From contig SADC01001252.1 of NCBI GenBank assembly GCA_004194705.1, positions 48,267-112,266 of the forward strand: DNA of 64,000 bases, in the 5' to 3' direction. The position numbers and the translations under genes were made by a program. The DNA comes from Ditylenchus dipsaci. Lineage: Eukaryota; Nematoda; Chromadorea; Rhabditida; Anguinidae. Positions within the stretch are counted from its first letter, which is position 1. Each line of letters starts with the position of its first letter. The notes under the pieces were generated by a model. The model searched no databases, was not told the DNA's origin, and saw only the letters and a program-made list of their open reading frames with translations. This document shows positions 10,195 through 21,508 of this stretch, piece after piece.

Positions 10195-11520
10195 ATTCGT
10201 TCCCGCCTAGGGTCCGACACTTTTTTAACCTAGTTTTTGAAACCTTTAGCCAGTTGTCTTTGGTTGGTCTTGTTGCAAATATCGCAAGTATTCTGATTTT
10301 ACCGGTCGTTTTTAAGAAAGTTAAAACTTTCGCCGCTAAAACCCGTGCCCCTCGATAATCCGTCACCCTATTTTGACATTATTTTGAAATCAGGGTGGCG
10401 GATTATCGAGAGGCGCGGGTCTTAATGGCAAAAGTTTTAACTTTCCTAAAAACATCCGGTAAAATCGAAATCCTTGCGATATTTGCGACTAGACTGACCA
10501 AAGACAACTGGCTAAAGGTTTCACAAATTACCGTATTTACTCTAATTTAAGCCCCGGGGTTCAAATTTTTCAACCCTCCTCTTTGGGGGACTAAATTAGA
10601 GGAGGAGGCTGAAATTAGAGGGGGAGGGGCTTAAATTATTCAACCACATTTATAAACTCATAATGACTGAGATAAAAACAATTTCTAAAATTTGAAGGTG
10701 AAAATTTCTGACCATTTTTGCTATAAAAATGGTAAAAAATTTGCCATGGTCTCCCAAGCTGATTTTCTCCCTAAATGTGAGTAATGTTTTAAATTTAGGC
10801 ATAGTCTTAGCAATGGTAGCCCAGCGTACGTTAGAAAGTCCTCGAGAATGTTCCTCGAAGCTTTAAAAAGTATTTAAATGAAAAGGGGCGGGGCTAAAAT
10901 TATGGGGGCGTAAATTTTTCAACCCCCTCTTTAAAGGACTCTGTCTCTTCCTTATCATGGCAATTTCACAGGTTTGAATGCGCGCGGGACCACACACATT
11001 TTGTCAATAATGTTTTCGAATTATTTTTTTTATTTGCACCTACTGTTTAGAAAATAAACTTGTAAATTCGTTCAATATATTGTACCATTCACTAGTCGAG
11101 CCCAACGATGCTTGACAATGCCAGATCGGACAAATTATCTGACTTTCACTACTCCACAACTGTCACTAACGAAATGTGACTTATATGGAATAGAACATAA
11201 CGTTTGAAATTTGAAATGCAAATAAAAAAATAATTCGAAAACATTCCTGACAAAATCTATGTGGCCCCGCGCGCATTCAAACCTTTAAAATTGCCATGAT
11301 AAGGAAGAGACAAGGTCCTTTAAAGGGACATACCAGCGCGTTTCAAAACGTTTAGGCGGGGAACAGCAAAGGCGACTTTTCAAAATTATAAGGTCGTTCA
11401 ATCGAGGTTTTGCTTTTTTAAGGTGGTGCTTAAATTAAGGTGCTTAAATTAAAGGCGGGGGGCCTAAATTAGAGTAAATACGGTAGGTTGAAAAAATTGT
11501 CGGACCCTAGGCGGGAATAG
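10195..11520. mobile_element. palindromic element with GTTCCCGCCTAGGG ends, carrying a nested MITE
   Basis: Ends TTCCCGCCTAGGGTCCGACA and its complement. The left part contains a full hairpin (10210-10510) with the GACACTTTTTT and TTGGTC..CAAATATCGCAAG blocks shared with 1370-1740 and 16852-17223. The nested element 10529-11485 separates the halves. No coding region. A foldback of GATTATCGAG type lies at 10350-10415. Confidence 0.65.
10529..11485. mobile_element. TACCGTATT..CTCTAATT MITE, copy 2 (long)
   Basis: Begins TACCGTATTTACTCTAATTT and ends with the complement. The arms hold CAACCCTCCTCTTT and GGCTTAAATT blocks. The interior (about 10930-11330) is a second inverted pair: ACCTTGTCTCTTCCTTATCA and CCTTTAAAGGG ends. 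At 957 bp it is the longest member here. No protein is encoded. Confidence 0.65.
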
Positions 11521-12510
11521 GTTTGCGATTGAAAAGTTATCAATGATAACTTTTCATTACAAATTGGGTAAAAGTTTGTCCAAGGGCTTTTTGCCCACCA
11601 GGTATTATTCCATAAGCATGCCAAAAAGCATTTTCTATATTTCAACGAATATTTTAACTGAGAGTTAATTTATTGTCCTATGAAAATTCTTAGATTAAGG
11701 GTAATCTGCCGAAGGCTTAAAGTAGTTGCGGCTAAACACCGCTGTGACATCGAAAATAGTTAAAACGAAATTTTCCTCATCGACATTTTCTAAAACAAAT
11801 TATGAGATTCGCCAAAACGAAATTTGTGCCATCGAAAATAGTGCCACAATTTACAATCAATTTCACAATCGCTTTACTTAATATATATGCTCATTTTGCG
11901 CAGAATGATATGAAAGTGTTACGATATCAAAGCGATTGATAAGCTTTACTAAATGATGACTCTCGTTTTGACAAATTTAAATGGCGCAATTTTTGTTTAC
12001 GGCAATTTTAATACTGGGAAAACCTCCATTTGACAAACTTCGTTTGTTGTATTTTCCCTAGGCGAGCCATTTATTGGGGAATCAACTTACCTAGAGCCAC
12101 CCAGAAACTCTTAGTTGCGGCCGGGACAAGCGAAAAAAGTTGTTTTATTATGAACATCATAAATTTAGCACGGCACCAAAACGGCGCGGCATCAAAATTG
12201 CCGGCATCGGAATAACCGAAACGGGCGGAGCATGCAACATGGGCGTCTTTGCAAAAATGGGGCACAAATATTCGATGCATGGCTGTATGTTGATCAAAAA
12301 TAATTTACGTTTGTGAAAACACCGAGAAATACTTTTATCCGATCCACATGTATTTCGGACTGCGTTTCGATGTAAGCCCGTAGTAAATCTATTATTTCGA
12401 GGCGTATTGCATAAAAAGTGCACCGAACGGAGCACGATGATACAAGAAAATAACGTACAGTGACTTAGATTTATTGACAACGTTTAAATAACAGTGAACG
12501 AAAATATGGA
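11521..12510. other. intergenic stretch 3' of the short Dicer gene
   Basis: No supported gene. Between 11740 and 12010 there are scattered CATCGAAAATAGT and CAAAACGAAATTT units, resembling eroded foldback arrays. Weak open frames on both strands at 12030-12480 show no family motif. A GC-richer patch (ACGGGCGGAGCATGC) lies near 12220. Confidence 0.45.
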
Positions 12511-12518
12511 CCACTTGT

Positions 12519-15500
12519 TCAGGCATTGTTCCTAGGCAGTCTTTGGAAATGCTTCAACGCTCGATTTGCAGCCACCACTTTTGCTAGCCCATAATTACGA
12601 GCTTGGCCTACGAAACTGAATTCTTTTACGGTAATCACAACGTTCGCTGAGTCCAGTGAAACACTTCTAGGCTGTTTGCTAAAAGCATCAATTTTCTTAA
12701 TAGAAGTCATTTAAAAGAATTACTCGACAACAATTTCTTCGTGACGGAACATTTCATAGAGCTCCGTGATTGGCGACTTAGGTGGCTTCCGGCAACATTC
12801 TTCAATAATTTCCTTTAATAACTCGTAGAAAATTTCCCAGACTGCGGCTACATCCATATTGCAATCCTAAAATAAAGAGAATTTGTACATTTTACCTTTT
12901 ATAACACTCACCAAGAAAACAGCACCAACAAGTGACTCGAATACATCCGCCAATGCTTTTGGTGCTTCGTAATTGCTATTCCCACCATCAAACATTGCTT
13001 CATCGCAAACATAATCATAATTAGCACAATGAATAGGATTCTTCTTGCACTTTGTTACAAATTTGTCAAAAATCGAGGAGAGATCGGGAGGAATTGACAG
13101 GCACTAAAAACAAGTCTAATTCACATTTTTGACTATTAATAAACCTCGTGAAGATTCAGTTTCACAACCAGTGATGCTAACATTGTGTTGTTTACCAATG
13201 AAGCTCGAAGGTCCGTCAAAGTCCCTACAAAACAATCAAAAATTTAAGAATACCACATTATTGGTGTGAAAAGATACCAGGGCTGAATCCTTTAGGGTGC
13301 TCGAATAAAAAGCGCATAACCATGTAATCCAATACAGCGTCGCCGAGAAATTCCAATCGCTGAAAATTAAACGTAGATATCAGAGACACAAAAGACACAA
13401 GAAAAACTAGCCTGGTACGAATCCGTGATTTTGTCAACACAGTAGGGATGCGTAAACGCTTGCAATAGATACCTTCTGTTTTTAAACTGATAACCCAGAA
13501 GTTTTTCCACACGGCCTAACTGCATTTTTTCAAATTTTGCGGTGATGATTCGATCTCTTTCAGGCTGAATCGTTGTTTATTGGCTAGGGTAACCAAAGGC
13601 AAAACAAGATAGAAAACTTACTTCCACATGTAGCCCACTCAGCAAGGAAGAAAGTAAATCAGTAGGTTGTGCCGAAACTTCCAACCCCATCCACTTCATG
13701 AACTCCATAGCCTTTTGGGAACCCAAACAAACTACATGAGCACCAATCAAAGCTTCTACTACATCTGCAAGATATTTATCACGTAGAAACGGTTGGTTTT
13801 GAAGACGGAACAATTCATCAGAAGTGTAGCATGGCGGTAGCCAATTGCAAGGATCAAAACTGGAAGAATGAACAAAAAATGGTATTCGGTGACTTTTCGC
13901 AAGCTGAACCAAATGACTATTACAGATCTGCAACGGTAAGAATAAAAAAGTCTTAGAATTTTCCATCTAACCAATTTCATGCGAGCAGCAGTTAGCTTTC
14001 CTTCATCTTGATCTGCCATTTTACAAAAGAGATATTTGGTGACAGCAAACTTCAAGTAGGAGTCTCCGATTGTCTCAAAACGCTCCAAATTGATTCCATC
14101 ATTTGCGCTAGCTGTAGTAAGGGCATGTAGCAAAGTAGCTGTGGGCACACCACACATATTTTTGTTGAAGGATGTTCCTCCAGATGGGAACATATCCTGA
14201 AGTAAAAAAAATAAGTTACTAGAGATATAAAAATAAATAACATGATAATAAGTGTACACCTCTTTGTAACTAAGTCTGCTGAATTCGAACATTTCCGGCA
14301 ACTGAGGAGTAATTCCAAAAGCCTCGGACATAATCTGGCAACGCAATTCATCAGCAAGAAGAAGAGATTCCAACCTAGAAATTGCTGATCAGTATGAAAA
14401 TGAGTTAAAAACAAACGACCTGTGCATAATGGCAGGAATAGCATATAAGACAACCATCGAGTAGCAGACAGCACATGGATCTGAAGCAGCTCCGGGACGA
14501 CATAGTTCTTAGTAGATTCTCTGTCACTCTCTTCTTCAACTACATGTTCACCATTCATTGGTATAAGCGAGAAGAAATCCTTCATCAGAGTAAGTTGCCT
14601 GACTTGAATGAGCGCTTGGTGCTGGTTGAATATCCTCAATCCATATTTATGACCAAAATACTGATTATAGCTAACAAATTTGGGATTAGGGAACACAGAC
14701 GAAGGAGTGAGATCAGAGCATATCTAAACGGAATTTGCAGTGTTAACACGTTTTCACAGCAAAAATGTCAAACCTTGTTCACTAGAAAGCAATGTGCATA
14801 CGTATGATCAATTCTGTACCAAGGCATAACCACACAGTCAATGTATTTTCTTTCAATATATTGAAACTGTTGGCGAATCTGGTCAGATGGAACCGAAGGT
14901 GGCTGACGAATATCTGGACTCAAGCAAGTGTAATCCAATTCATAGTCTAATGACCCTAAAACTAAAAATGCGCATTATTTATAGAGCCTTGACTAGAGTG
15001 GGTCATGGTCGGTTTTTTCCGATTCAGTCGGTTCTGCAAACGCGGTTTTTGATCAAACAGCAGCCTGCCCTAGCAATGACTGACGCAACTTACTTCTTTT
15101 CAGCGGCGCAACAAGCAAGGGCATAGGTGCCCAATTCGGCGAAAATTCAACATTTCTGACGACAGGCAAAATATCTTCGAAGACATGTCGATGGAATAGC
15201 TGCACCAGAAGTAAATCATTATCTGTCAAATTCAGTGGAAGTTGAGCATTCTTTATAGATATTTCGAATTCCCCTTGCTCATGAAAAACGGAAAAGCGAG
15301 GCACCTAAAAAGAATGGGGTTGGTAGTTTAACACAGTAAGTGTTAGGAAAAATTACTGATGGAAGAGGAATGCTCGAGACCAGACCAAAAACAGAATCAG
15401 ATTTTGATATATCGCAGACTTCAGATCCACTTTGAGAACTTGCGCAGCTATTTTCAATAATTTTTTTAGTTTCAATTGCATACAAATAACAGGGGAGATT

Positions 15501-15696
15501 TGGCTGAGGAAAGGCTGATTTCACCAATTTCGGCGTCTGAAAATGGTTTTTTTATCGATTAATGAAAAAGTGACAAATAAAATTTATTATAAGCTGAGAA
15601 AGTAATTTTACCTTGCGAACATATTTTGTTTTTCCAATGTGGCTAATATCCAAATTTTTTAGAAACTGAGGCACCAAATCCGGTTCCATAAGCAAA
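12519..15696 (-). CDS. Dicer-like ribonuclease III, helicase-less (partial or truncated)
   Basis: Dicer cuts long dsRNA or hairpins into small RNAs. Likely exons (minus strand, 5' to 3'): 15696-15612, 15536-15357, 15304-15094, 14955-14774, 14723-14420, 14374-14260, 14196-13972, 13927-13622, 13564-13412 (GC donor), 13359-13278, 13224-13145, 13103-12912, 12866-12732, 12695-12519. The platform/PAZ region is 15304-14420 ([22 protein letters not shown]). RNase IIIa signature [20 protein letters not shown] is at about 14085-14020, with the second acidic block [10 protein letters not shown]. RNase IIIb signature is [20 protein letters not shown], then [16 protein letters not shown]. The C-terminal dsRBD is [20 protein letters not shown]. 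All catalytic acidic residues of both domains are visible. No helicase or dimerisation domain lies upstream before 26.5 kb; the first recognised exon abuts a mariner MITE. One frame break (about 14460) and a doubtful 36-base last intron remain. Confidence 0.85.
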
Positions 15697-15732
15697 CTGA
15701 AAACAAATTTTTGTAAACAAACTGAATATATG

Positions 15733-16046
15733 TATCGGGTTGGTCCATAAGTTCGCGGGTGCTTATAGAAAACTCGCAAGGTTTCTGGATGGGTTTCATA
15801 ACTTTTTACGAATAGGTATCTTCTCTCTTTTGTTCCTTTTTTTTCAGCCCTCTGTTTTAAAAATTCAAATTCAATGAAATCTGGAAACCCATCACAAAAT
15901 TTTGTCCTCTTTTTACAAATCAAATTTTGGTTGTGAAACCCATCCGCTAATTTTTAATGTCTTTTATTAGTAAAAAGTTAAGAAACCCATCCAGAAACCT
16001 TGCGAGTTTTCTATAACCGCCCGCGAACTTATAGACCAACCCAATA
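15733..16046. mobile_element. mariner-like MITE
   Basis: TA|TCGGGTTGGTCCATAAGTTCG...CTTATAGACCAACCCAA|TA: a mariner-type inverted end with a TA duplication. Arms of about 90 bases hold CTCGCAAGGTTTCTGGATGG. Non-coding, 314 bp. It lies just upstream of the first recognised exon of the short Dicer gene and may sit in a lost or displaced intron. Confidence 0.85.
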
Positions 16047-16180
16047 GATACAGGACGAGGCAATGAAAAACCGTAACTTTTAAACAAAATCTACACAAAA
16101 TATCGAAAATTTCACTGACTGAATAAATGGTTTTACAATATGATGAGTTGTATCTGAGCTCGCATCGCAATTAAATTCGG

Positions 16181-16417
16181 GGCGCTACTCGGTTTTACCC
16201 CTCCCAAAAACAACACGGTTTTACCCCTCCCAATAATTTTTAGGCTTCGGAATTAGGCTTAGCCTTAGGCTTTGGCCCTTAGGCTTAGGCTCAGGGCCAA
16301 GCCGTTACTAACACCAGCTTTTTTTTAAATGAAAGTGTGGTTTTAGGTACTCCTAAAAACTATTGGGAGGGGTAAAACCGAGTAGCTTTTTTGGGAGGGG
16401 TATAAACGAGTAGCGTC
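16181..16417. mobile_element. MITE with CTACTCGGTTTTACCCCTCC ends
   Basis: Inverted arms GCGCTACTCGGTTTTACCCC and complement enclose a TTAGGCTTAGGC-type centre. AATTCGG occurs just outside both ends, consistent with an imperfect target duplication. No coding capacity. Confidence 0.65.
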
Positions 16418-16851
16418 TAATTCGGTATAGCTATGAAAGTAGCTTTTTCCTGATACTAGCACAAAAAATCCAACGCTTTCCTTACTGCGCCATGAAATTG
16501 GCGTAAAATTCACCTACAGTTGAGTATCTATATAAGGACGCCAAGGGACCACCCCATGCTGTCCTTGCGTAGAGGGTGTTCTTATAAAAAATATCTTTAT
16601 GTAGAGAGGGTGTCCTTATGAGGAACGAACTTATGTTTTTAGTTAGAGTTAGATGTTTAGAGAGTTGTTATACCCAAACTTGGCTCGCTGTCCTTATATC
16701 GAAAATTTCACATGAGTCTGTTTCGTTGTATAATAACTCATTTATAAACATTGTCATTGTCGTCGTCGTTGGCGGTAAAGCGGTTTTATAAAAAAAAATA
16801 TTTCAACGTTGACAACGACAACGTTTATCAATGAGCCATAACCAGGGCTGG

Positions 16852-17223
16852 TCGTTCCCGCCTAGGGACCGACACTTTTTTAAACTCACTTTTCGACATT
16901 TTTTACTTATTCTGTTTTGACAGCCTGGTCCCAAATATCGCAAGGGTTCCGATTTTGCCAATCGTTTTTCAGAATCATAAAAAAGCAAAACCTCAATTTA
17001 ACATATACCTGTTTTGGATTTAGGCGTATGTTAAATCGAGGTTTTGCTTTTTTAGATGAAAATATTTCATGAATCTGAAAAACGATCGGCAGGGAAAAAA
17101 ATTAGAAAAAATAAAAAAAATTAGAATCCTTGCAATATTTGGGACCAGACTGTCAAAACAGAATAAGTAAAAAATGTCGAGAAGTGAGTTAAAAAAAGTG
17201 TCAGACCCTAGGCGGCAACGAAC
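16852..17223. mobile_element. palindromic element, GTTCCCGCCTAGGG family
   Basis: Ends GTTCCCGCCTAGGGACCGAC and complement. The arms contain GACACTTTTTTAAACTCAC and TTCTGTTTTGACAG..TGGTCCCAAATA blocks, as in 1370-1740 and 10210-10510. A central palindrome (TTTAACATA / TATGTTAAA) lies at about 16995-17040. Non-coding. Confidence 0.65.
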
Positions 17224-17659
17224 TTTTTGGGTGTATGTTAAATCGAGAGCAGTGTTTTTGAAAACGAATACGAAATCGGGTTTACGAACGAATTTGCGAA
17301 ACGAAATGAAAACGAAAACGAAATGGTGTCTCAAAGCGAAACGAAAACGAAAACGAATGGCAATGTGAAATGAATGCGAAAACGAAAACGAATTCGTTTT
17401 CGTTTTCATTTCGTTTTCGATTTCGTTTTCATTTCGTTTTCGATTTCGTTTTCGTTCTCATTTTGAACTGGAGTTCGTTTTTCTTTTCATTTTGAAATGG
17501 TTTTCGTTTTTGTTTTCACTTTGAAATGGTTTTCGTTTTTGTTTTCACTTTTATCCTGCATTTATTTTCTTCAACTTTACTATACTTTAGATTCTTTTCG
17601 TCATTTTTCACTCTCATTAACAAATTTCTGCTTAGGCTAAGTGAAACAGAACATTTGAA

Positions 17660-17955
17660 TGGACTCAATCAGCTCATCGCCGTGCAGTCTCAAAAAAAAG
17701 AGGGGGTCGTCAACGAGATGCGGTTTGGAACAACTTTTTCGAAGAAAGAAATATGGCAGAAGAGACCATTGTCCGATGCAAGAAATGCTTGTGTGGTTCG
17801 TACAATTATCACTGTTGCGTCTTTGTGGTGATAATTACTGAACTTTTTAGGTATACAAGTCTTCCACTACTATTCCCAATCTTAAAAGGAGATCAGCAGC
17901 AGAAGCGACAAGGATGTGATGGGTTCCAAGTCGCCTTCTCAATCAGTGCACCTCG
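17660..17955 (+). CDS. BED-type zinc finger fragment
   Basis: Reads KKRGGRQRDAVWNNFFEE, then a C-x2-C block (RCKKCLCG), then, after an intron from about 17796 to 17850 (TTTTTAG), VYKSSTTIPNLKRRSAAEA. BED fingers have W-x2-F, a CxxC pair, a conserved Thr-x-NL run and a closing H. Here the W, F, CxxC and PNL are present, but the final HL is replaced by RR, so the finger may be damaged. BED fingers are the DNA-binding part of many hAT transposases, which fits the enclosing element. Start and end are uncertain; stop near 17919. Confidence 0.5.
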
Positions 17956-17974
17956 TCGTCAGCATCTCTGAATG

Positions 17975-19150
17975 AGTATCGTGTGGATATTTCTGGCGAG
18001 CCATACTTTTCCAGCCTGAAAGCTTTGATCTCCTATTACTTGACGTATGTGATGGTGAGCAAGGAAGGCGCGACAGACATCTTTCCTTGGTGGCGAACGA
18101 AAGAATGAATACTTGAATCGGGCTGACATCTATGCCGACTCCAAGTGAGCTTGCACCAAGAAAAAGAAATCCGGCTATTTCCTTTGTAAACAGCAACAAA
18201 ACATTCTTCTATTGTTTCGTAAATGTAATGTTGTGCCAATAAACCAGGGCGCGTAAATCAAAGTCGTGGAGAGAAAATATTTTGGTTATCTTGTCGTGAA
18301 AATACCATTTTATCAACAATTCAACTATATCAATTTAATTTGATTCTGCAGTTAGCAATACTAAACAATTCTTACAGTTTACCACTTGCAGAGTTTAACT
18401 AATTGAGGAAATTTAAATAAGCGAAACCTATAAGAAGTAGCTTGCTTATCCCGAATAGTTCTAAAAGATTGCTATTAAAAAAGGAAAACAAAGCTGTCCT
18501 TTAACCTCACCGCTTTTTGCTAACTTCCGGCCTTATTTATTAAAGCAGGATGCAAAAACATCCCATCAAAGTCAAAGATGAGGGGACAGCAGCTAAAAAG
18601 CAGAGCGGAAGATGAGTCGTAAATGATACAGGACAACGAAAAACCATTGCATTGTGACACCCACCCCTAAAAACAGACTACATGGCGGCACCGACAAAAA
18701 ATCAGCAACACCTCCTTTCAAAAAAGGACACACATTGAAGGAGGTGGAGGAGATGGGAAGTCACCAATTGGTATTTTTTGAGGGAGAGACACTCAAAAGG
18801 TGATGGTGTAAGAAAATACCTCCAATCAATCTGTTTACTTTCACAACACACCCTCTTTTTGTAGGGTTCAACTTTTTGTAGGGTTCAACTAGCCGAATCA
18901 AAATAGTTGTAAAAAGTTAAACAGAAAAGGTGGCAGAAAAAAGAAGCCACGCCTAACGACCCAACTGAGGCTTCCGATCCAACGTACTTCCTCTGGATTG
19001 GACTATCTAATTATACCTCTAATCGATCCAACTGATCCGAAACTTCTTATCTTCAGCAAAATAAGTTTACAATTAATTTATTTGGCTTATGCTACAGTTA
19101 ATCCACACTTTAAGTATCTACAGGGTGTCCCAAGTGTTTTGGAATCTTCA
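17975..19150. other. interior of the hAT-like element, no clear gene
   Basis: A plus-strand frame at 17982-18108 has SGEPYFSSLKALISYYL, which superficially recalls an SH2 C-terminal half, but no FLVR motif precedes it. The rest (18240-18980) has purine-rich segments such as GGAGGTGGAGGAGATGGG at 18740 and no motif. Confidence 0.3.
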
Positions 19151-19540
19151 TTTCGGATTTCACTTCATCTTCATTCGAAAACGAAATGAAAACGAAAACG
19201 AAATCCAATGCGAAATGAAAACGAAAACGAAATCGTTTCAAAATGAAATGAAAACGAAAACGAAATCGATTTCAAAACGAAATGAAAACGAAAACGAAAT
19301 TTCGTTTTCATTTCGTTTTGAGACCCCATTTCGTTTTCGTTTTCATTTCATTTCGAAATTTCGCTTTGATTTCATTTCGCATTGATTTCGTGTTCGTTTA
19401 TGAAAACACTGATCGAGAGTCGACTGTATAGTGCTAAGATCGCTACTTTTTTACGGTATTTAAGAAAACGCATTAACCAGCTTTGCAAAATATTCTCTCT
19501 CGACTGAAATGTAGGTGTTCAAAGTTGTGGGTGGGCACTT

Positions 19541-19559
19541 ATTAGAGAAAATACGGTAT
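19541..19559. repeat. solo TACCGTATTT-family MITE end
   Basis: TTATTAGAGAAAATACGGTA with no partner nearby: a single end of the TACCGTATT family. Confidence 0.5.
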
Positions 19560-19633
19560 GCCCAAACAAATAAAAGTTTTGACGCTACTAAATCATAATT
19601 TTGCTGTTAAAAGACTAAAAAGGTAATTTTAAA

Positions 19634-20062
19634 GGGCGCCGGGTTTTAGAATTTTAAAAATAAGTGGTAATTTCATTTATAATTTTGTATGAGATCAGCC
19701 AAATTTTCTATTTTTGATGACACCCGATACTCCAAATGAAAGTTGAGGATCTCCTCTTTCAGAAAATACAGACCAAAATTTGTAAATTAGAGAGTTTAGA
19801 AAAGTATTAAAAGAATAGGCTTTATTTTCACCACTGTCAGTTTATTTTCCATTTTTAAAGAATCGTTTCATTTTCTACTTTTTTAAACCCTCTGATTTTT
19901 TGCAAAATTTGGTCTGTATTTTCTGAAAGAGGAGATCCTCAACTTTCATTTGGAGTATCGGGTGTCATCCAAAATAAAAAATTTTAGCTGAGCTCATACA
20001 AAATTAAAATTGACGGCAAAAGTCACTTTCAAAATTTTGAAACCCCGTGAGGGTTCATGGGC
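19634..20062. repeat. long palindrome with GATCTCCTCTTTC arms
   Basis: Two arms of about 170 bases (TGACACCCGATACTCCAAAT... and complement) surround a short centre near 19800-19870. Outer ends are GGGTTTTAGAATTTT and CAAAATTTTGAAACCCC. No target duplication recognised; non-coding. Confidence 0.65.
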
Positions 20063-20127
20063 TGAATCGGGAGGGGAAGGAAATAATAGGGGGCTGCTTA
20101 TTGTTCAATTTTTTTAAAGGTAATGTC

Positions 20128-20268
20128 TATATGTTGGCTGTTTTGTGGTGTTTTTTTACTTGGGCCGTAGCAAAAAGAGACTCTTCATGCATTTTATGAT
20201 TAAGAACACTTCTCGAAATCATGTCTAAGGTAAATGAGTGCACGCATCTCCAACTCTCATATTTTTTG
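20128..20268 (+). other. conserved 120-base module with splice-donor-like site, copy 2
   Basis: Plus-strand counterpart of 6893-7025. It reads GGCCGTAGCAAAAAGAGAC, TGCATTTTATGATTAAGAAC, ACTTCTCGAAATCATGTCTAAG|GTAAATGAG (ATG at 20221), a GAGT...ACTC hairpin, then CATATTTTTTGTCC at 20258, which resembles an Sm-binding site. This order (short exon, donor, hairpin, Sm-like site) recalls spliced-leader RNA genes, but a duplicated first coding exon (M-S-K) is equally possible. Confidence 0.35.
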
Positions 20269-20425
20269 TCCAAACGAACGGCCTTATCATACGTAACTTG
20301 GCACATCCAAGTATATGTGTAAAAGTGAGACAATGGTTTCTTAGGACAAATAATCTTACATTTAATTATGCTGATTTAATGCCGATAATTATGCCGACGA
20401 ATAATCATTATAATAACGAATAATT

Positions 20426-21191
20426 GGCATGGCGACAATTCCGCGAGAGACAATTCCGCGGATATATTTTTCTGTTGAATTCGTGACCAAAATATAGTTC
20501 TTAGGTGTCCATTATATTTTTTTTACTATGTTATCAGCATGCCAATAAATATGCGTCATGTTTTGACGCTGGTTTTTCAATTAAATTTTCACCAACTAAA
20601 ATTCTTATATGAGTTCTTTCACTTACAGCTTGCTGATGTTCCACCAGCTATAGCAGCAGCAGCCTCCGTGCCCAAAATCATTTCAGATTGCACCCAGATC
20701 ATACAGCTCACAAGATTGAGAATCAGAAAATGTCTAGAAAGATCGAACAACGTCTAAGAATTGTAAAGCAGGTGAAGTATTGTTGGCATGCTTTTCAGGG
20801 TGTAAAACTTGTACATGCTGGGAATATGAAATCTCGATTTTTTTTACTTGCGTTTCTTGATACGTTAAGAATTGAGTAAAATCTTGTACTATGGGTCCAT
20901 GTACGAAAATAACGCTGGTGCACAAAAAGAGAAAATAAGCTGATTACTAAGATACATTGAATACAAGCACATTAAATGTTGTAGTGAGAAATCAATGACA
21001 AATTAGCTACCGAAAAAATAGATAACATTGACCGACACGATGATAAGATTCTTGCCGACTCTGTAAAAAAACTCGTGAAGACAAAACTACATGTAAAACT
21101 ACGCTACAAAGCTAATAATATGCATCCGCGGAATTGTCTCACGCGGAATTATCCGTCGCAGAACTGTCTCGCGCGGAATTCTCCCCGTGCC
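20426..21191. mobile_element. foldback element with CGCGGAATT units, 9-bp duplication
   Basis: Ends GGCATGGCGACAATTCCGCG and, complemented, GGCACGGGGAGAATTCCGCG. A perfect 9-bp duplication CGAATAATT flanks it (20417-20425 and 21192-21200). Terminal arrays consist of GACAATTCCGCGNGA units. The interior (20540-20900) has a plus-strand frame with ADVPPAIAAAASVPKIISDC but no recognisable domain. Its 9-bp duplication and array ends put it with the Mutator-like foldback elements of this window. Confidence 0.75.
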
Positions 21192-21216
21192 CGAATAATT
21201 ATGTTTTTCTCTTTTT

Positions 21217-21462
21217 ATAAAGGGGTATGCTCGCCTAAAGCTAGATTTGTCCCCGCCAATTCAAAAAAAATTCTGAATCATTGAACTTTTGTTTGAACTA
21301 ATTTTTCAACTTGATTTCTAACAAAACTATTCCTAAAATAAAATTCTAGCCATTGTTTTATTAGAAACCAAACTGAAAAATCTGTATAAAAGTTCAATGA
21401 TTCGGAAATTATTTTGAATTGGCGGGACAAATCGTAAGCACGTGAGCATGCTTCTTTAAGGG
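21217..21462. mobile_element. short palindromic MITE, TTAA/AGGG family
   Basis: Arms contain TTTGTCCCCGCCAATTCAAA and the matching complement; centre GAAACCAA...TTGGTTTC; outer ends AAAGGGGTATGCTCGC and GAGCATGCTTCTTTAAGGG. Related copies: 23607-23860, 24709-24945, 30051-30297, 31298-31494, 32268-32480, 48305-48545, 53511-53752. Confidence 0.65.
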
Positions 21463-21508
21463 AACCCCGGCCGTTAAGGCGAAAACACAATTAGGAGGCT
21501 GTTTGCGG

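Larger units (their letters stand above)
17250..19411 (+). mobile_element. hAT-like foldback element with BED-finger exons
   Basis: Ends CAGTGTTTTTGAAAACGAA and, complemented, CAGTGTTTTCATAAACGAA. Flanked by a perfect 8-bp duplication ATCGAGAG (17242-17249 and 19412-19419). The 8-bp duplication and CAGTG end fit hAT elements. The arms (17262-17535 and 19160-19400) are tandem AAAACGAAAACGAAATG units with a palindromic centre. BED zinc-finger exons lie at 17660-17955. No transposase catalytic region is recognised in 18000-19150, so it is probably non-autonomous. It has inserted into a TCGAGAGTCGACTGTA sequence that belongs to an older CAGTCGACTCTC-type MITE. Confidence 0.75.

Noticed and set aside
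11732..12117. Candidate element flanked by TAGTTGCGG at both sides
   Set aside because: The presumed ends (CTAAACACCGC and CCCAGAAACTCT) are not inverted copies of each other, so the 9-base match is probably chance.
17975..18108. SH2-like segment (SGEPYFSSLKALISYY) after the BED finger
   Set aside because: Only a short C-terminal-like piece; the Arg-bearing FLVR strand is not found upstream, so SH2 cannot be supported.
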